Part shown: positions 29,853 through 38,704 of the stretch, in pieces | Layout of the letters: each line of letters begins with the position of its first letter | Position numbering within the stretch: the first letter of the stretch is position 1 | DNA from: Sphingomonas sp. AR_OL41 | Lineage (GTDB): Bacteria; Pseudomonadota; Alphaproteobacteria; Sphingomonadales; Sphingomonadaceae | DNA: 56,303 nucleotides | Assembly (NCBI RefSeq): GCF_029911635.1 | Contig: NZ_JARYTI010000031.1 | Span: 1 to 56,303, forward strand | Direction: 5' to 3' | Position numbers and translations under genes: made by a program | Notes under the pieces: generated by a model | The model's database searches: none | The model's input: the letters and a program-made list of their open reading frames with translations, nothing else | Told to the model about the DNA's origin: nothing

Positions 29853-32635
29853 GCCGGCACCTCACCCTCTTCGCGATGCGGCGGCAGTGGTGCGACATAG
29901 CCGACCACCAGCATCAGTGCGCCGACTACGAGGAAGGCGACGATCCGCGCCGCGCCGCCGGCATTGGTCAGATCGACCAGGATCAGCTTGGCGACGACGA
30001 GGCCGAGCAAGGCCGCGCCCGCCATCCACAGCACGCGCAGCCCGCGTCGATGCGCGATGATCGTCATCCCCAGCGCGAGCAAAGTCCATAGGATCGCAAG
30101 GCCCGTCTGGACCACGAAGCTGGCCAGCAGCGCCTCGGGATTCCAGCCGACCCCGAGCCAGTGGTGAGCCAGCCGCAGCCAGATGGTGTTGACGATGACG
30201 AAGGCGAGCAGGGCAAGCGCGACCAGCGCTTCGCGCCCGGTCGCCAGCGCCGATGCGGGCGGCGGCGGCACGGCCTGCGCGATCGCGCGGCGCCAGCCGA
30301 ACAGCGCCGCCAGCGCCAGCCCGAGCGACAGGTCGACCGGGTTGAGCAGCGGGACATAGGGCAGCGGATCGGTCACCCCTTCCGCGACCAGCGCCGTGAC
30401 GAGCGCGCCGCCGAACACCAGCATCGCCAGCGGGGCGGCGGCTATCCAATAATAGACCACCGCGTGGAGATCGAACGGCCAGTGGCGCGTCGCGCCGCGT
30501 CGCGTTGCCGCCGACAGCGCAACCAGTGTCGCCACCGCGCTGACGAGGAAAACGACGCCGGCCCACGAGCTATGCCACAGGCCCGCGCGATCGACACCGC
30601 GCCACAGGCAATCGGCCAGCATCGCGGTTGCCAGCCAGACGCTGCCGACATGCCCGATCGTCGCGAGCAGCCGCTGCGCCGGGCCCGGCGCGGTGCGGTC
30701 GTTACGGTTGAGCAGATGGAGATGCAGCCCGAGCGCGACGAGCCAAATCGCCCAGCCCGGCGAATCGAGCACATGCCGGCCGGTGGCGAATTGCCCCAGC
30801 AGCGCGACCGCCAGCGCGACGATCGTCACGCGGCCGGGCCATGTCGCCACGTCCCACACACGACGCCGGCCCAGCGCCGCCCAGCCCCATGCGCTGGTGA
30901 CGGCGACAAGCATGACCAGCAGCCCCTGTATGGCCGGTGCAAATACCGGTACCGGCACAGTGCCGACCACCAGCGGCGGCACCGCGCGCAGCATCTCGAC
31001 GATCCACGCTGCGCACCAGAAGGCGAAGCCCCACAGGAAGACGGGCCGCCCAATCGCCGCCTCGACGCCGGCATAACCGAGCGCGAAGGTCGATCCGCTG
31101 TGCGCCAGCGTACCACGCAACCACCAGGCCGTGGCGAGCGCCGGCAGCGCGATCAGCATCGTGCCGGTGAACGCCGGATTGGCGAACGGGTAACGCGCAA
31201 TATCGGGCCCGACACCGTACAGCAGCACCAGCGCGGCGACGCCCTGCAAGGCGAGCCCGAACAGCCTTGGCATCCAGCGCGCCTGGCGCATCCCGACCCA
31301 AAAGGCCCCTGCTCCCTCGAGCGCCCAGGCCGACGACGTCCAGCGAGCGTCGAGCGCGAGCGGCACGGCAAGCGTGACGAAGCCGACGCCGATCGCCAGC
31401 ATCGCCTCCTGCAATGTCCGCAACCCGGCATCGCGGCGACGTGCGGCAACGCTGGCCAGGGCGAGATACAGCGCCGCAAAGCCGATCGCCGCGAAGGCGC
31501 TGCCATAGGGGCGATCATGGACCAGCCCGACCTGCAGCCCGAAGCCGGCGATCGCCGGCCCGAACAGCAGTGTCGTGTCGATCACATTGCCGCGCTGCCC
31601 CGGCGTCGCCCGGGCATAGAACATGCCGGCGAGCACGTAGATCAGCACCGACAGCGCGAGGAAGAATTGCGCGACGGGATAATCCGTCGGCTGGTAGCCG
31701 GTCAGCCCCCACAAGGTGGCGATGCCGAAGGTCGCGAAGAAGCCGAGCAGGCTGAGCCCGCGCCATGCCCGCCGCGCGGCGACGAACAGGATGGCGAGGT
31801 TGAGGATCGTATAATAGCCGAACAACGCCGCCGCGCTGCCGCCCTTGTCAGCCAACAGCAGCGGCACGGCGAAACCGCCGGCGGACGATATCACCGCGAG
31901 GCTCTGCGCATTCTGGAGCAACGCCAGCGCACAACCGAGTGCCGAGACGAGGATCATCAGCGCATAGGCCGGGCCGACCGGCATCACGTCGAACACGCGC
32001 GCCGCGGCGAAAACCGTCAGATAGATCGTCGCCACCCCACCGCCCTGCAACGCGAGCCCGAAGCCGGCACGCCGGGTGCGGCTGCGAAACCCCACGACCA
32101 GCAGCACGATGCCGATCGCGACCACCAGCGCCAGCCGAACCTCGATCGGGAACAGCCCGGCCGCAGCCGCATAATTGGCGAGAAAGGCGAGACCGATGAA
32201 CAGGATCACCAGCCCGACCCGCACGATGGTATTGCCGCCGAACAGCCAGCCGCGCAGCAGAGCGACAGCCTCCTGCGCCAGGTTCGGCCGCCCAGCGCCT
32301 TCCGGCGAAGCAGGCGCAGCCGGCCGCGTCACCGCCATCGGTGCGTCGCGCGGCACGGCCATCGCCGCGACCGGGGGGCGCTCCGGCGCTGTTCGAGTGG
32401 GCCGTTCGGCTACCGGCGCCGGCGCGGTGACGACCGGTGCGGCACTTGCGTGGCGCAGTTCCGCGATCTCGTCGCGCAAGGCCTGCGTCGCCCGGCGGAT
32501 CTGCGCGCGTACCGCGACCGCCAGCAACGCGCCCGCGCCGCTGCCGAGGATCGCGCCGGCGATGAAGCCCCAGCTTTCGAAATCGGCCATGATCCAGCCG
32601 ATCAGCGCCCCGACCAGCAGGCCCCAAAGGATCAT
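29849..32635 (-). CDS. DUF2339 family large multi-pass membrane protein
   Basis: 928 residues from ATG 32635 with GGGAG upstream; a GTG at 32659 would add eight residues. It has an N-terminal helix, a short coiled segment (RRATQALRDEIAELRH), a Pro/Ala linker to about 125, and then more than 20 hydrophobic segments to the end. Motifs LRGWLFGGNTIVRVGLVILFIGLAFLANYA and FGLALQGGGVATIYLTVFAA mark DUF2339. Role unknown; it works with DUF3999 by gene order and overlap. Confidence 0.92.
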   Translation of the reverse strand: MILWGLLVGALIGWIMADFESWGFIAGAILGSGAGALLAVAVRAQIRRATQALRDEIAELRHASAAPVVTAPAPVAERPTRTAPERPPVAAMAVPRDAPMAVTRPAAPASPEGAGRPNLAQEAVALLRGWLFGGNTIVRVGLVILFIGLAFLANYAAAAGLFPIEVRLALVVAIGIVLLVVGFRSRTRRAGFGLALQGGGVATIYLTVFAAARVFDVMPVGPAYALMILVSALGCALALLQNAQSLAVISSAGGFAVPLLLADKGGSAAALFGYYTILNLAILFVAARRAWRGLSLLGFFATFGIATLWGLTGYQPTDYPVAQFFLALSVLIYVLAGMFYARATPGQRGNVIDTTLLFGPAIAGFGLQVGLVHDRPYGSAFAAIGFAALYLALASVAARRRDAGLRTLQEAMLAIGVGFVTLAVPLALDARWTSSAWALEGAGAFWVGMRQARWMPRLFGLALQGVAALVLLYGVGPDIARYPFANPAFTGTMLIALPALATAWWLRGTLAHSGSTFALGYAGVEAAIGRPVFLWGFAFWCAAWIVEMLRAVPPLVVGTVPVPVFAPAIQGLLVMLVAVTSAWGWAALGRRRVWDVATWPGRVTIVALAVALLGQFATGRHVLDSPGWAIWLVALGLHLHLLNRNDRTAPGPAQRLLATIGHVGSVWLATAMLADCLWRGVDRAGLWHSSWAGVVFLVSAVATLVALSAATRRGATRHWPFDLHAVVYYWIAAAPLAMLVFGGALVTALVAEGVTDPLPYVPLLNPVDLSLGLALAALFGWRRAIAQAVPPPPASALATGREALVALALLAFVIVNTIWLRLAHHWLGVGWNPEALLASFVVQTGLAILWTLLALGMTIIAHRRGLRVLWMAGAALLGLVVAKLILVDLTNAGGAARIVAFLVVGALMLVVGYVAPLPPHREEGEVPA

Positions 32636-32753
32636 GATAACAATGGCTCCCGGTCGCACCGGTCAAGCCGGTGCAGCGGAGCTTGCCGCAGTGCGCGGCG
32701 CGCGTCGAGCGCGGAATCGGTGGCGGCGCACGCCCGGGGCCGATGAAGCACGA

Positions 32754-33188
32754 TCAGGCGAACAGGTCGACCACGTCCCAACCCTCGCCGATCGCATCGA
32801 TCAGCAGCGTGCGGTGGCAAGCCGCCGGATCGCGCTCGAAACACAACAGCGCGCTGGGCTTTTCCTCGGCCAGCGCCAGCATCTTCGCGCCCTCGGCCTG
32901 TGCCTCGGGCAGTTCGAGCTGACCGGCATAGACCGCCTCGAGCGTCGCGCGGTCGCCCTTCTTGGCGGCATCGCGCCCCGGCTTGGGCGTGCCGAGCGCG
33001 CGCAGATGGACATAGTCGATGCCCAGCTCGGCCAGTTCGGCGGCGAGCGGCGTCTTGGAGAAGCCCGGCCGGCGCGACAGCGGCAGCTGGCGCACGTCGA
33101 TCACCTGCTCGACGCCCGCCTTGGTCAGTGCGGCGAGGAACTCGGGTACCGTCGCGCCCTCATACCCAATCGTGAAAATGCGTTTCAT
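32754..33188 (-). CDS. DUF488 family protein
   Basis: 144 residues. Family signature: FTIGYEGATVPEFL, VIDVRQLPLSRRPGFSK, and the C-terminal LCFERDPAACHRTLL, in which Cys and His may bind a metal or act as catalysts. The function of DUF488 is unproven. The ATG overlaps the stop of the YhhN-like gene by 4 bases (ATGA). Confidence 0.93.
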   Translation of the reverse strand: MKRIFTIGYEGATVPEFLAALTKAGVEQVIDVRQLPLSRRPGFSKTPLAAELAELGIDYVHLRALGTPKPGRDAAKKGDRATLEAVYAGQLELPEAQAEGAKMLALAEEKPSALLCFERDPAACHRTLLIDAIGEGWDVVDLFA

Positions 33189-33823
33189 TGCGCCTCCCTG
33201 GCCAGCGCCCGTCCGGCGCCCCAGGCGATCAACGCCTGACCGCCGAAATAGAGCGGCCAGATCAGCAACGGCGGCAGCGCCGAATCGTGCAGCACGTGAA
33301 AGCGCGAGAAGATCAGCAGGTCGGAAACAGCGAACATCATCGCGCCGAGCGCGACCTGATGGCGCGGCAGGCGGCTAGCCCAGGCCGAACCCGTCATCGC
33401 GCCCAGCCCGCAGGCATAGACCAGCACACCGAAATCGTGCGTCAGCAGCCAGGCAAGCAGCGGAATGACCAGCGCGATGGCAATGCCGATCGGCTGTCCG
33501 CCCGAGCGGCGGTGCGCGCGGTACAAGGTGAAGGCGAGACCATGACTGGCAAGGAAGGCCGCCCCGCCCCAGGTCTGCGACTGTTCGAGCAGCGCGTCGC
33601 CGAGCGCGCTGAACGCCAGCGCGACGGCGAGCAGCCGCCCCGCACCGTTGCGCGCGACCAGCAGTGCCCACAACGCCAGCAAGGCGACGCCGAGCGTCTT
33701 CCACGCGACGAACCCGGCGCCGGGCGCCAGCACATGCGACATCGGCCAGAAACTGATCCCGGCGAACAGCGCGCTGACCAGCAGCAGCGGTGCAAGCGTC
33801 TTGGCGTAGAGTTCACGATCCAT
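33185..33823 (-). CDS. Lysoplasmalogenase / YhhN family membrane protein
   Basis: 212 residues, about eight hydrophobic helices. YhhN-family patterns are visible: FSALGDALLE after the second helix pair, FLASHGLAFTLY, GAMTGSAWASRL, and GAMMFAVSDLLIFSRFHV near the C-terminus, supplying the conserved Asp pair. Members hydrolyse lysoplasmalogen; whether that lipid exists here is unknown. Upstream partner of DUF488, with overlap. Confidence 0.88.
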   Translation of the reverse strand: MDRELYAKTLAPLLLVSALFAGISFWPMSHVLAPGAGFVAWKTLGVALLALWALLVARNGAGRLLAVALAFSALGDALLEQSQTWGGAAFLASHGLAFTLYRAHRRSGGQPIGIAIALVIPLLAWLLTHDFGVLVYACGLGAMTGSAWASRLPRHQVALGAMMFAVSDLLIFSRFHVLHDSALPPLLIWPLYFGGQALIAWGAGRALAREAQ

Positions 33824-33921
33824 CCGCCAGCGATGCCGTTTGACGGCTCACGACGCAAGGCGGGCGGTTTCGATTGATACGAAACATTGTGACAGCCGCG
33901 CTTCCCCGATAGGGCGATGCC

Positions 33922-34404
33922 ATGGCCGATCCGCGCATCATCCATGTCTCGCTCGACGAACGCACCATTCTGTGGCGTTCGGCCGATATCGAGCAGGAGC
34001 GGCGCATCGCGATCTTCGACCTGATCGAGGGCAATCATTTCGCCCCGCAGCGCGAATATCCCGATGGCTATGGCGGCCCATTTCGCATCGCGCTCAGCGT
34101 CGAGGAAGGCCGGCTGGCAATCGCGATCAATCGCGAGGATGGTTCGCACCTCGAAACCTATGTCCTCGCAATGGGTCGCTTCCGCCGCCCGATCAAAGAT
34201 TATTTCGCGATCTGCGACAGTTACTACCAAGCGATCCGCAATGCGACGCCCGCGCAAATCGAAACCGTGGACATGGCACGACGTGGCATCCACAACGAGG
34301 CAGCCGAATTGCTCAGGGAACGGCTGGAGGGCAAGATCGAGATCGACTTCGATACGGCGCGGCGGCTGTTCACGCTGATCTGCGTTCTGCATATCAAGGG
34401 CTGA
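33922..34404 (+). CDS. UPF0262 family protein
   Basis: 160 residues of the UPF0262 family, an alphaproteobacterial protein of unknown function. Recognised by IIHVSLDERTILWRS, EQERRIAIFDLIEGNHFAP, SHLETYVLAMGRFRRPIKDYFAICDSYYQAIR and EIDFDTARRLFTLICVLH. It is cytosolic. It begins a five-gene plus-strand run that includes the two GH25-like genes, cdd and dcd. Confidence 0.93.
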   Translation: MADPRIIHVSLDERTILWRSADIEQERRIAIFDLIEGNHFAPQREYPDGYGGPFRIALSVEEGRLAIAINREDGSHLETYVLAMGRFRRPIKDYFAICDSYYQAIRNATPAQIETVDMARRGIHNEAAELLRERLEGKIEIDFDTARRLFTLICVLHIKG

Positions 34405-34411
34405 CCGGGGG

Positions 34412-35104
34412 GTGGCCGTGCGACGCTGGACGCGCCGTTTCGGGCGCATCGTTCCGCTGTTGATCGTCATCGGTCTGGCGCTCGTCGTCGCGTGGAGTTT
34501 CGCGCTCAGCTGGCGCCCGGCCTCGGCGAATTTTCCGTTCCAGGGCGTCGATGTCGACGAGCGCCACGGCCCGATCGACTGGTGGACGGTGCGCGCCGGC
34601 GGCGCCGATTTCGCCTATGTGCGCGCAACCTACGGCGGCACCGGGCGCGACGCGCGCTTCGCCGCCAACTGGGCGGATATCTATGCGACGGGCATGCGGC
34701 GCGGCGCGTTGCACGTCTATTCGATCTGTAATCTCGCTGCAGATCAGGCCAATAATTTCAACACCACCGTACCGCGCGTAGCCGACGCACTGCCCGCGGC
34801 GGTGCAGATCGATTTCACCAAGGGCTGCGAATCGCGCCCCGAACAGCATGTCGTGATCGACGAATTGCGGCGCTTCATGACGATGGTCGAGCAGCATACC
34901 GGCAAGCCCGTACTGATGAAGCTGACACGGCGTTTCGACGCCGCCTATCAGGTCAGCGCGGCGATCCCGCGACCGGTCTGGGCGGTGCAGGACTTCTTTC
35001 CGCCCGATTATGCCGCCAGACCGTGGCGCATGTGGCAGGCAAACGACATGCGACGCATCGACGGCGTGGCGGGCGCGGTAAACTGGGACGTGGTGGCACC
35101 ATGA
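34412..35104 (+). CDS. Membrane-anchored GH25-like protein with altered catalytic residues
   Basis: 230 residues, GTG start. A basic N-end and membrane helix (about 12-33) anchor a GH25 (Cellosyl-type lysozyme) domain: FQGVDVDERHGPIDWWTV, DFAYVRATYGG, GALHVYSICN and WRMWQAND. Compared with the second copy, the catalytic D.E pair reads Q132-I-D134 (VQIDF instead of IDLEF), and the late Asp is Asn in AVNWDV; only D47 is kept. It is probably inactive or altered, perhaps binding glycan. The stop overlaps the cdd ATG (ATGA). Confidence 0.84.
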   Translation: MAVRRWTRRFGRIVPLLIVIGLALVVAWSFALSWRPASANFPFQGVDVDERHGPIDWWTVRAGGADFAYVRATYGGTGRDARFAANWADIYATGMRRGALHVYSICNLAADQANNFNTTVPRVADALPAAVQIDFTKGCESRPEQHVVIDELRRFMTMVEQHTGKPVLMKLTRRFDAAYQVSAAIPRPVWAVQDFFPPDYAARPWRMWQANDMRRIDGVAGAVNWDVVAP

Positions 35105-35559
35105 CGATCGACGATTTCACACGCGACCGGCTGATCACGACGGCGCGACACGCGGCGAAGAACGCCCATGCGCCCTATTCGCGCTTCGGGGTCGGCGCGG
35201 CACTGTTGCTGTCCGACGGCACGACGATCACCGGCTGCAATTTCGAAAATGCCAGCTACGGCCTGTCGCTGTGCGCCGAGACCGTCGCGCTCGCGACCGC
35301 CAATGCCGCCGGACGCCTGGCGGACGTGCTCGCGGTCGCGGTGATCGGCGGAATGATCGACGGCGACGGCCATGTGACGGGCACCAAGCCGGTCGGCCCC
35401 TGCGGCCGCTGCCGTCAGGTGATCAACGAGGCGGCGCAGATCGGCCAGCGCGACATCATCGTGTGGTGCGCGGGCGCCGAGGGCGATGAGGTCGAGCGCC
35501 ATCTGCTGTCCGAGTTGCTGCCCCATGCCTTTGGACCGGCTGACCTGGGCGTGGTGTGA
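35101..35559 (+). CDS. cdd: Cytidine deaminase
   Basis: 152 residues. Converts cytidine and deoxycytidine to uridine forms with a zinc-bound water. Site: NFENASYGLSLCAETVAL (Cys-Ala-Glu) and PCGRCRQ; substrate-binding FGVGAAL and the FEN motif are intact. The ATG at 35101 overlaps the upstream GH25-like stop, and its own stop overlaps the GTG of the next gene, so the three are tightly coupled. Confidence 0.97.
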   Translation: MTIDDFTRDRLITTARHAAKNAHAPYSRFGVGAALLLSDGTTITGCNFENASYGLSLCAETVALATANAAGRLADVLAVAVIGGMIDGDGHVTGTKPVGPCGRCRQVINEAAQIGQRDIIVWCAGAEGDEVERHLLSELLPHAFGPADLGVV

Positions 35560-36269
35560 CCCGCCGCGCGCGGCGTCGGCGCGGCAAACCCGGGTCGCAC
35601 TGGCTTGCACTCGCGCTGCTCGCAGCGCTGGCTGTTGTAACGATATGGTGGCTGACGCGGACAGCGTCGGGTGACTGGCATCCCTCGACGATCCTTTACC
35701 CGCGACAGGGCATCGACGTCTCGCATTATCAGGGCCGGATCCGCTGGTCGCGCCTGCCCGATGCCGGGGTCGACTTCGCCTATATCAAGGCGACCGAGGG
35801 CGGCGATTATCGCGACCCGACCTTCGCTGATAACTGGGCCGGCGCAAAGGCCGCCGGTATCGAGCGTGGCGGCTATCATTTCTTCAATCGCTGCCGCCCC
35901 GGCGCGGTGCAGGCCGCCAATTTCATCAAGGTCGTGCCGCTCGAGACCGACGCGTTGCCGCCCGCCATCGATCTCGAATTTCTCGGCAATTGCGACACGC
36001 CGGTGTCGGTCGCGGCGCTCCAGCGCGAACTGGCGGTCTTTATCGGGCTCGTCGAACGGCGCTACGGAAAGCCGGTGATCCTGTACCTCACCGACGAATT
36101 CGACCGCACTTACGGCATCAGCAAGCGCTTCGATCGGCCGTTATGGCTACGCAGCATCCTTCGCGAACCGCGTTTCGGCGCGCGGCGCTGGGCCCTGTGG
36201 CAGGCGTCGAGCTTTCGCCGCCTCCCCGGTATCGACGGCCGCGTGGACTGGAACGTCGCACGGCGTTGA
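35556..36269 (+). CDS. Membrane-anchored GH25 lysozyme-like muramidase
   Basis: 237 residues, GTG start overlapping cdd (GTGA). Arg-rich N-end and a membrane helix (about 16-34) anchor a GH25 domain: QGIDVSHYQG (D54), DFAYIKATEGGDYRD, GGYHFFNRC, D139-L-E141 in PPAIDLEFLGNC, and DGRVDWN. The catalytic acids of GH25 are all present, so it should cut MurNAc-GlcNAc bonds in the periplasm. It is the active counterpart of the degenerate copy two genes upstream. Confidence 0.92.
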   Translation: MTRRARRRRGKPGSHWLALALLAALAVVTIWWLTRTASGDWHPSTILYPRQGIDVSHYQGRIRWSRLPDAGVDFAYIKATEGGDYRDPTFADNWAGAKAAGIERGGYHFFNRCRPGAVQAANFIKVVPLETDALPPAIDLEFLGNCDTPVSVAALQRELAVFIGLVERRYGKPVILYLTDEFDRTYGISKRFDRPLWLRSILREPRFGARRWALWQASSFRRLPGIDGRVDWNVARR

Positions 36270-36343
36270 GGCCGGCGCTTGACTCGGCCCGCGCCTCCCC
36301 CGCATCCGGGCAGCGACTACGACAATCTCGAAGGTACTAACCC

Positions 36344-36898
36344 ATGTCCATCCTGTCAGACCGCTGGATCCGCGAAGCGGCACAGACCCAGGGGATGATC
36401 GAGCCGTTCGTCGAGAGTCAGCGCCGCGACGGCTGCATCAGTTATGGCCTGTCGTCCTATGGCTATGACGCGCGCGTTGCCGACGAATTCAAGATCTTCA
36501 CCAATGTGAATTCGACGATCGTCGATCCCAAGGATTTCGATTCCAACAGCTTCGTCGACCGCAAGACCGATTGTTGCATCATCCCGCCCAACAGCTTCGC
36601 GCTGGCGCGGACGGTCGAGTATTTCCGCGTGCCGCGCGACGTGCTGGTCATCTGTCTCGGCAAGTCGACCTATGCGCGCTGCGGCATCATCGTCAACGTG
36701 ACCCCGCTCGAACCCGGCTGGGAGGGGCATGTCACGCTCGAATTCTCCAACACCACGCCGCTGCCCGCCAAGATCTACGCCAATGAAGGCGCGTGCCAGT
36801 TCCTGTTCCTCAAAGGGAACGAACCGTGCGAGACGAGCTATGCCGATCGCGCCGGCAAATATATGGGCCAGCGCGGGGTGACGCTGCCCAGGCTTTGA
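36344..36898 (+). CDS. dcd: dCTP deaminase
   Basis: 184 residues. Deaminates dCTP to dUTP for thymidylate synthesis. Conserved blocks: SYGLSSYGYDAR, DCCIIPPNSFALARTVEYFRVPRDVL, CLGKSTYARCGI, TPLEPGWEGHVTLEFSNTTPLPAKIYANEG and AGKYMGQRGVTLPRL. The Ser-Arg and Glu catalytic set (GKSTYAR, EFSN) is present. It starts 74 bp after the second GH25 gene, in a run that also holds cdd, so this is a pyrimidine-deamination cluster. Confidence 0.97.
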   Translation: MSILSDRWIREAAQTQGMIEPFVESQRRDGCISYGLSSYGYDARVADEFKIFTNVNSTIVDPKDFDSNSFVDRKTDCCIIPPNSFALARTVEYFRVPRDVLVICLGKSTYARCGIIVNVTPLEPGWEGHVTLEFSNTTPLPAKIYANEGACQFLFLKGNEPCETSYADRAGKYMGQRGVTLPRL

Positions 36899-37054
36899 CG
36901 CATCGGCGCCGATGCCCGGGGAGATGGCAGTTGGTCGCTTCCGTCGGTGGCAGACCCCACCGGCCCGGTTTCTCCCTGCAGCGCGGCATGGCGGCTGGCG
37001 CGCGTCTCAGCGCACACTTTGGCATAAGCCGACGCCGCCCTTCAGTGCGCTTGC

Positions 37055-37408
37055 TCAGCTCAGCGTGCTCTGCCCGGCCAACTCTCGCAACGCGGACGCA
37101 GCCAGCGCGTGGGCGCTGCCAACACCGCCATGCGGCAGGTTGAGTTCCTCATCGGGCTCGGTCAACACCCGTTGATAGAGCGAGCGCGCCGCCTCAACCC
37201 GCCCGGTGTGGCGATAGACGAGCGCGAGGTTGAGCAGCAGGTCAGGGTCGTTGGGGAAGATGCGCCGTTCGGACACGAGAACGCGTTCGGCCGCAACATA
37301 GTCGCCCTTGGCGATCTGCATATAGCCGTTGCGATTTTCCGAGGTGGCGTTGCCGGCGCTGGCGATGCCGGCAGCTAGCAGTCCCGCAGCAACAATGGAT
37401 AAACGCAT
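37055..37408 (-). CDS. Exported TPR protein
   Basis: 117 residues. Signal peptide at 1-19, then one or two TPR-like units (NGYMQIAKGDYVAAERVLVSERR and DLLLNLALVYRHTGRVEAARSLYQRVL). A strong AGGAGGACAGG ribosome site precedes the ATG. It is a small periplasmic protein-binding module of unknown partner. It lies close to the TonB operon on the same strand but behind that operon's terminator. Confidence 0.88.
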   Translation of the reverse strand: MRLSIVAAGLLAAGIASAGNATSENRNGYMQIAKGDYVAAERVLVSERRIFPNDPDLLLNLALVYRHTGRVEAARSLYQRVLTEPDEELNLPHGGVGSAHALAASALRELAGQSTLS

Positions 37409-37520
37409 CCTGTCCTCCTACTCTAACGGGCTTTCATTTCACTTTTATGACACAAACGTGTCACCAAACGGAAAGCTCGTCAAGAAATTCGAAAAGAGAT
37501 GCGTGCCGCCTGTTCCGGAC

Positions 37521-37553
37521 AAACAAAAAGGGCGGCCCCGACGGGACCGCCCT
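37521..37553 (-). terminator. Rho-independent terminator of the TonB operon
   Basis: On the minus strand, arms AGGGCGG and CCGCCCT are followed by TTTTTGTTT, 25 bp after the last exbD stop. The loop TCCCGTCGGGG can also pair internally. Confidence 0.9.
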
Positions 37554-37577
37554 GATCGCGAAATTCCGAGGGAAGAC

Positions 37578-38006
37578 TCAGAAATCGTTGGCGTATTGCT
37601 CGTTGCCGACGAAGCCGAGCTTGGAAATGCCCGAGCGCTTGATCACCGCGAGCACCTGATCGACCTTGTCGTAGCGCGCCTGCGGATGCGGCTGGAAGTG
37701 CAGCTCCGGCTCGGGCGAGATACCCTTGGTCTGGTCGAGGAACTGGCGCAGCGTCACCAGATCGACCGGCGTGCCGTTCCAGGTCACGGTGCCCGTCGGA
37801 TCGATGAACACGGTGTTCTTTTGCGGATCGACCGGCGGATTCTGGTGGTTCGGGTCGTTGATCGGCAAATCGACCTTCACCGCATGCGTCTGCGGCGGAA
37901 TGGTGATGATGAACATGATGAGCAGCACGAGCATGACGTCGATCAGCGGCGTCGTGTTCATGTCCATCATGGGCGAGCCGTCGTCGCGGCCTCCGCTCAT
38001 TGCCAT
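37578..38006 (-). CDS. exbD: ExbD/TolR family protein, second copy
   Basis: 142 residues. Cytosolic N-end, one membrane helix (about 22-42: PLIDVMLVLLIMFIITI) with the essential Asp of NTTPLIDVMLVLLI, then a periplasmic domain. ExbD uses the proton gradient, with ExbB, to drive TonB. It is the last gene before the terminator. It differs clearly from the other ExbD in the periplasmic half (PHPQARYDKVDQVLAVIKRSG). Two ExbD in one operon suggests a mixed or specialised complex. Confidence 0.93.
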   Translation of the reverse strand: MAMSGGRDDGSPMMDMNTTPLIDVMLVLLIMFIITIPPQTHAVKVDLPINDPNHQNPPVDPQKNTVFIDPTGTVTWNGTPVDLVTLRQFLDQTKGISPEPELHFQPHPQARYDKVDQVLAVIKRSGISKLGFVGNEQYANDF

Positions 38007-38137
38007 ATCTTATACTCCCTGCGTGCGTGGCACGCTGTTGTCACGCTGCGTGGCGGGCCACGCGATGCTCAGCAAATTGTCGTTCAAAGGCAGTGACGGC
38101 CGCGCGGCGACGAAAAGAGAGGCCGCGCGAACCATCG

Positions 38138-38614
38138 TCATTCGCCGGGAATTTCGCGCGCCGGGGGCTGCGAAATGAACCCGACCTTGATGAAGCCTGC
38201 GCTCTGCATCGTGTAGATCGTCCCGCCAATGCACTGGTAAGGCGTCGACACGTCGCCGCGGATATGCGCCTCGGGCAGATCGTCCGCAGTGATGGCGCTG
38301 CCGAACCGCTTGATGTCGGCCTGCATCTTGGCCAGCGCACGGTCGTACAGTTCCTTGTGGGTGACCCTGGTCAGATTCCAGTAAACCGCACAGCGCCCCG
38401 TATCGTCGAGCGTCACCGAGAGCGAGACGTTCTCCGGCTTGGTCGTCGTCGGATCGTAGATCACGTCCGGCAACTTGAGTTTGATGTTCTGGATCACCAC
38501 CGGAATGGTGATCAGAAAGATGATCAGCAGCACCAACATGACGTCCACCAGCGGCGTCGTGTTGATCTCCGACATCGGGGTTTCGGCGGAATCTCCGCCT
38601 ACGCTCATTGCCAT
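38138..38614 (-). CDS. exbD: ExbD/TolR family protein, first copy
   Basis: 158 residues. One membrane helix (about 21-42) with the conserved Asp in INTTPLVDVMLVLLIIFLITI. The periplasmic part has two Cys (GRCAVYWN and PYQCIGG) that might form a disulphide, and is longer than in the second copy. Part of the ExbB-ExbD proton motor energising TonB. Between this gene and the next exbD are 131 bp. Confidence 0.93.
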   Translation of the reverse strand: MAMSVGGDSAETPMSEINTTPLVDVMLVLLIIFLITIPVVIQNIKLKLPDVIYDPTTTKPENVSLSVTLDDTGRCAVYWNLTRVTHKELYDRALAKMQADIKRFGSAITADDLPEAHIRGDVSTPYQCIGGTIYTMQSAGFIKVGFISQPPAREIPGE

Positions 38615-38668
38615 GTAGAGGCATCCCTATCCGTGTCATGCGCGCCCGGACCAACCCGGGTGCGAAAC

Positions 38669-38694
38669 CCGGGGCCGCGGCGAACCGCGACCCC
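38669..38694 (-). repeat. Hairpin between exbB and exbD
   Basis: Minus-strand arms CGGGGTCGCGG and CCGCGGCCCCG form an 11-bp stem (one G-U pair) with loop TTCG, directly after the exbB stop. There is no T run, so it is probably an RNA stability element between coding regions. Confidence 0.65.
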
Positions 38695-38704
38695 GATGGG
38701 TAAC

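Noticed and set aside
32754..33188. CRISPR or defence role for the DUF488 protein
   Set aside because: No repeats or cas genes are present; only the DUF488 pattern is supported.
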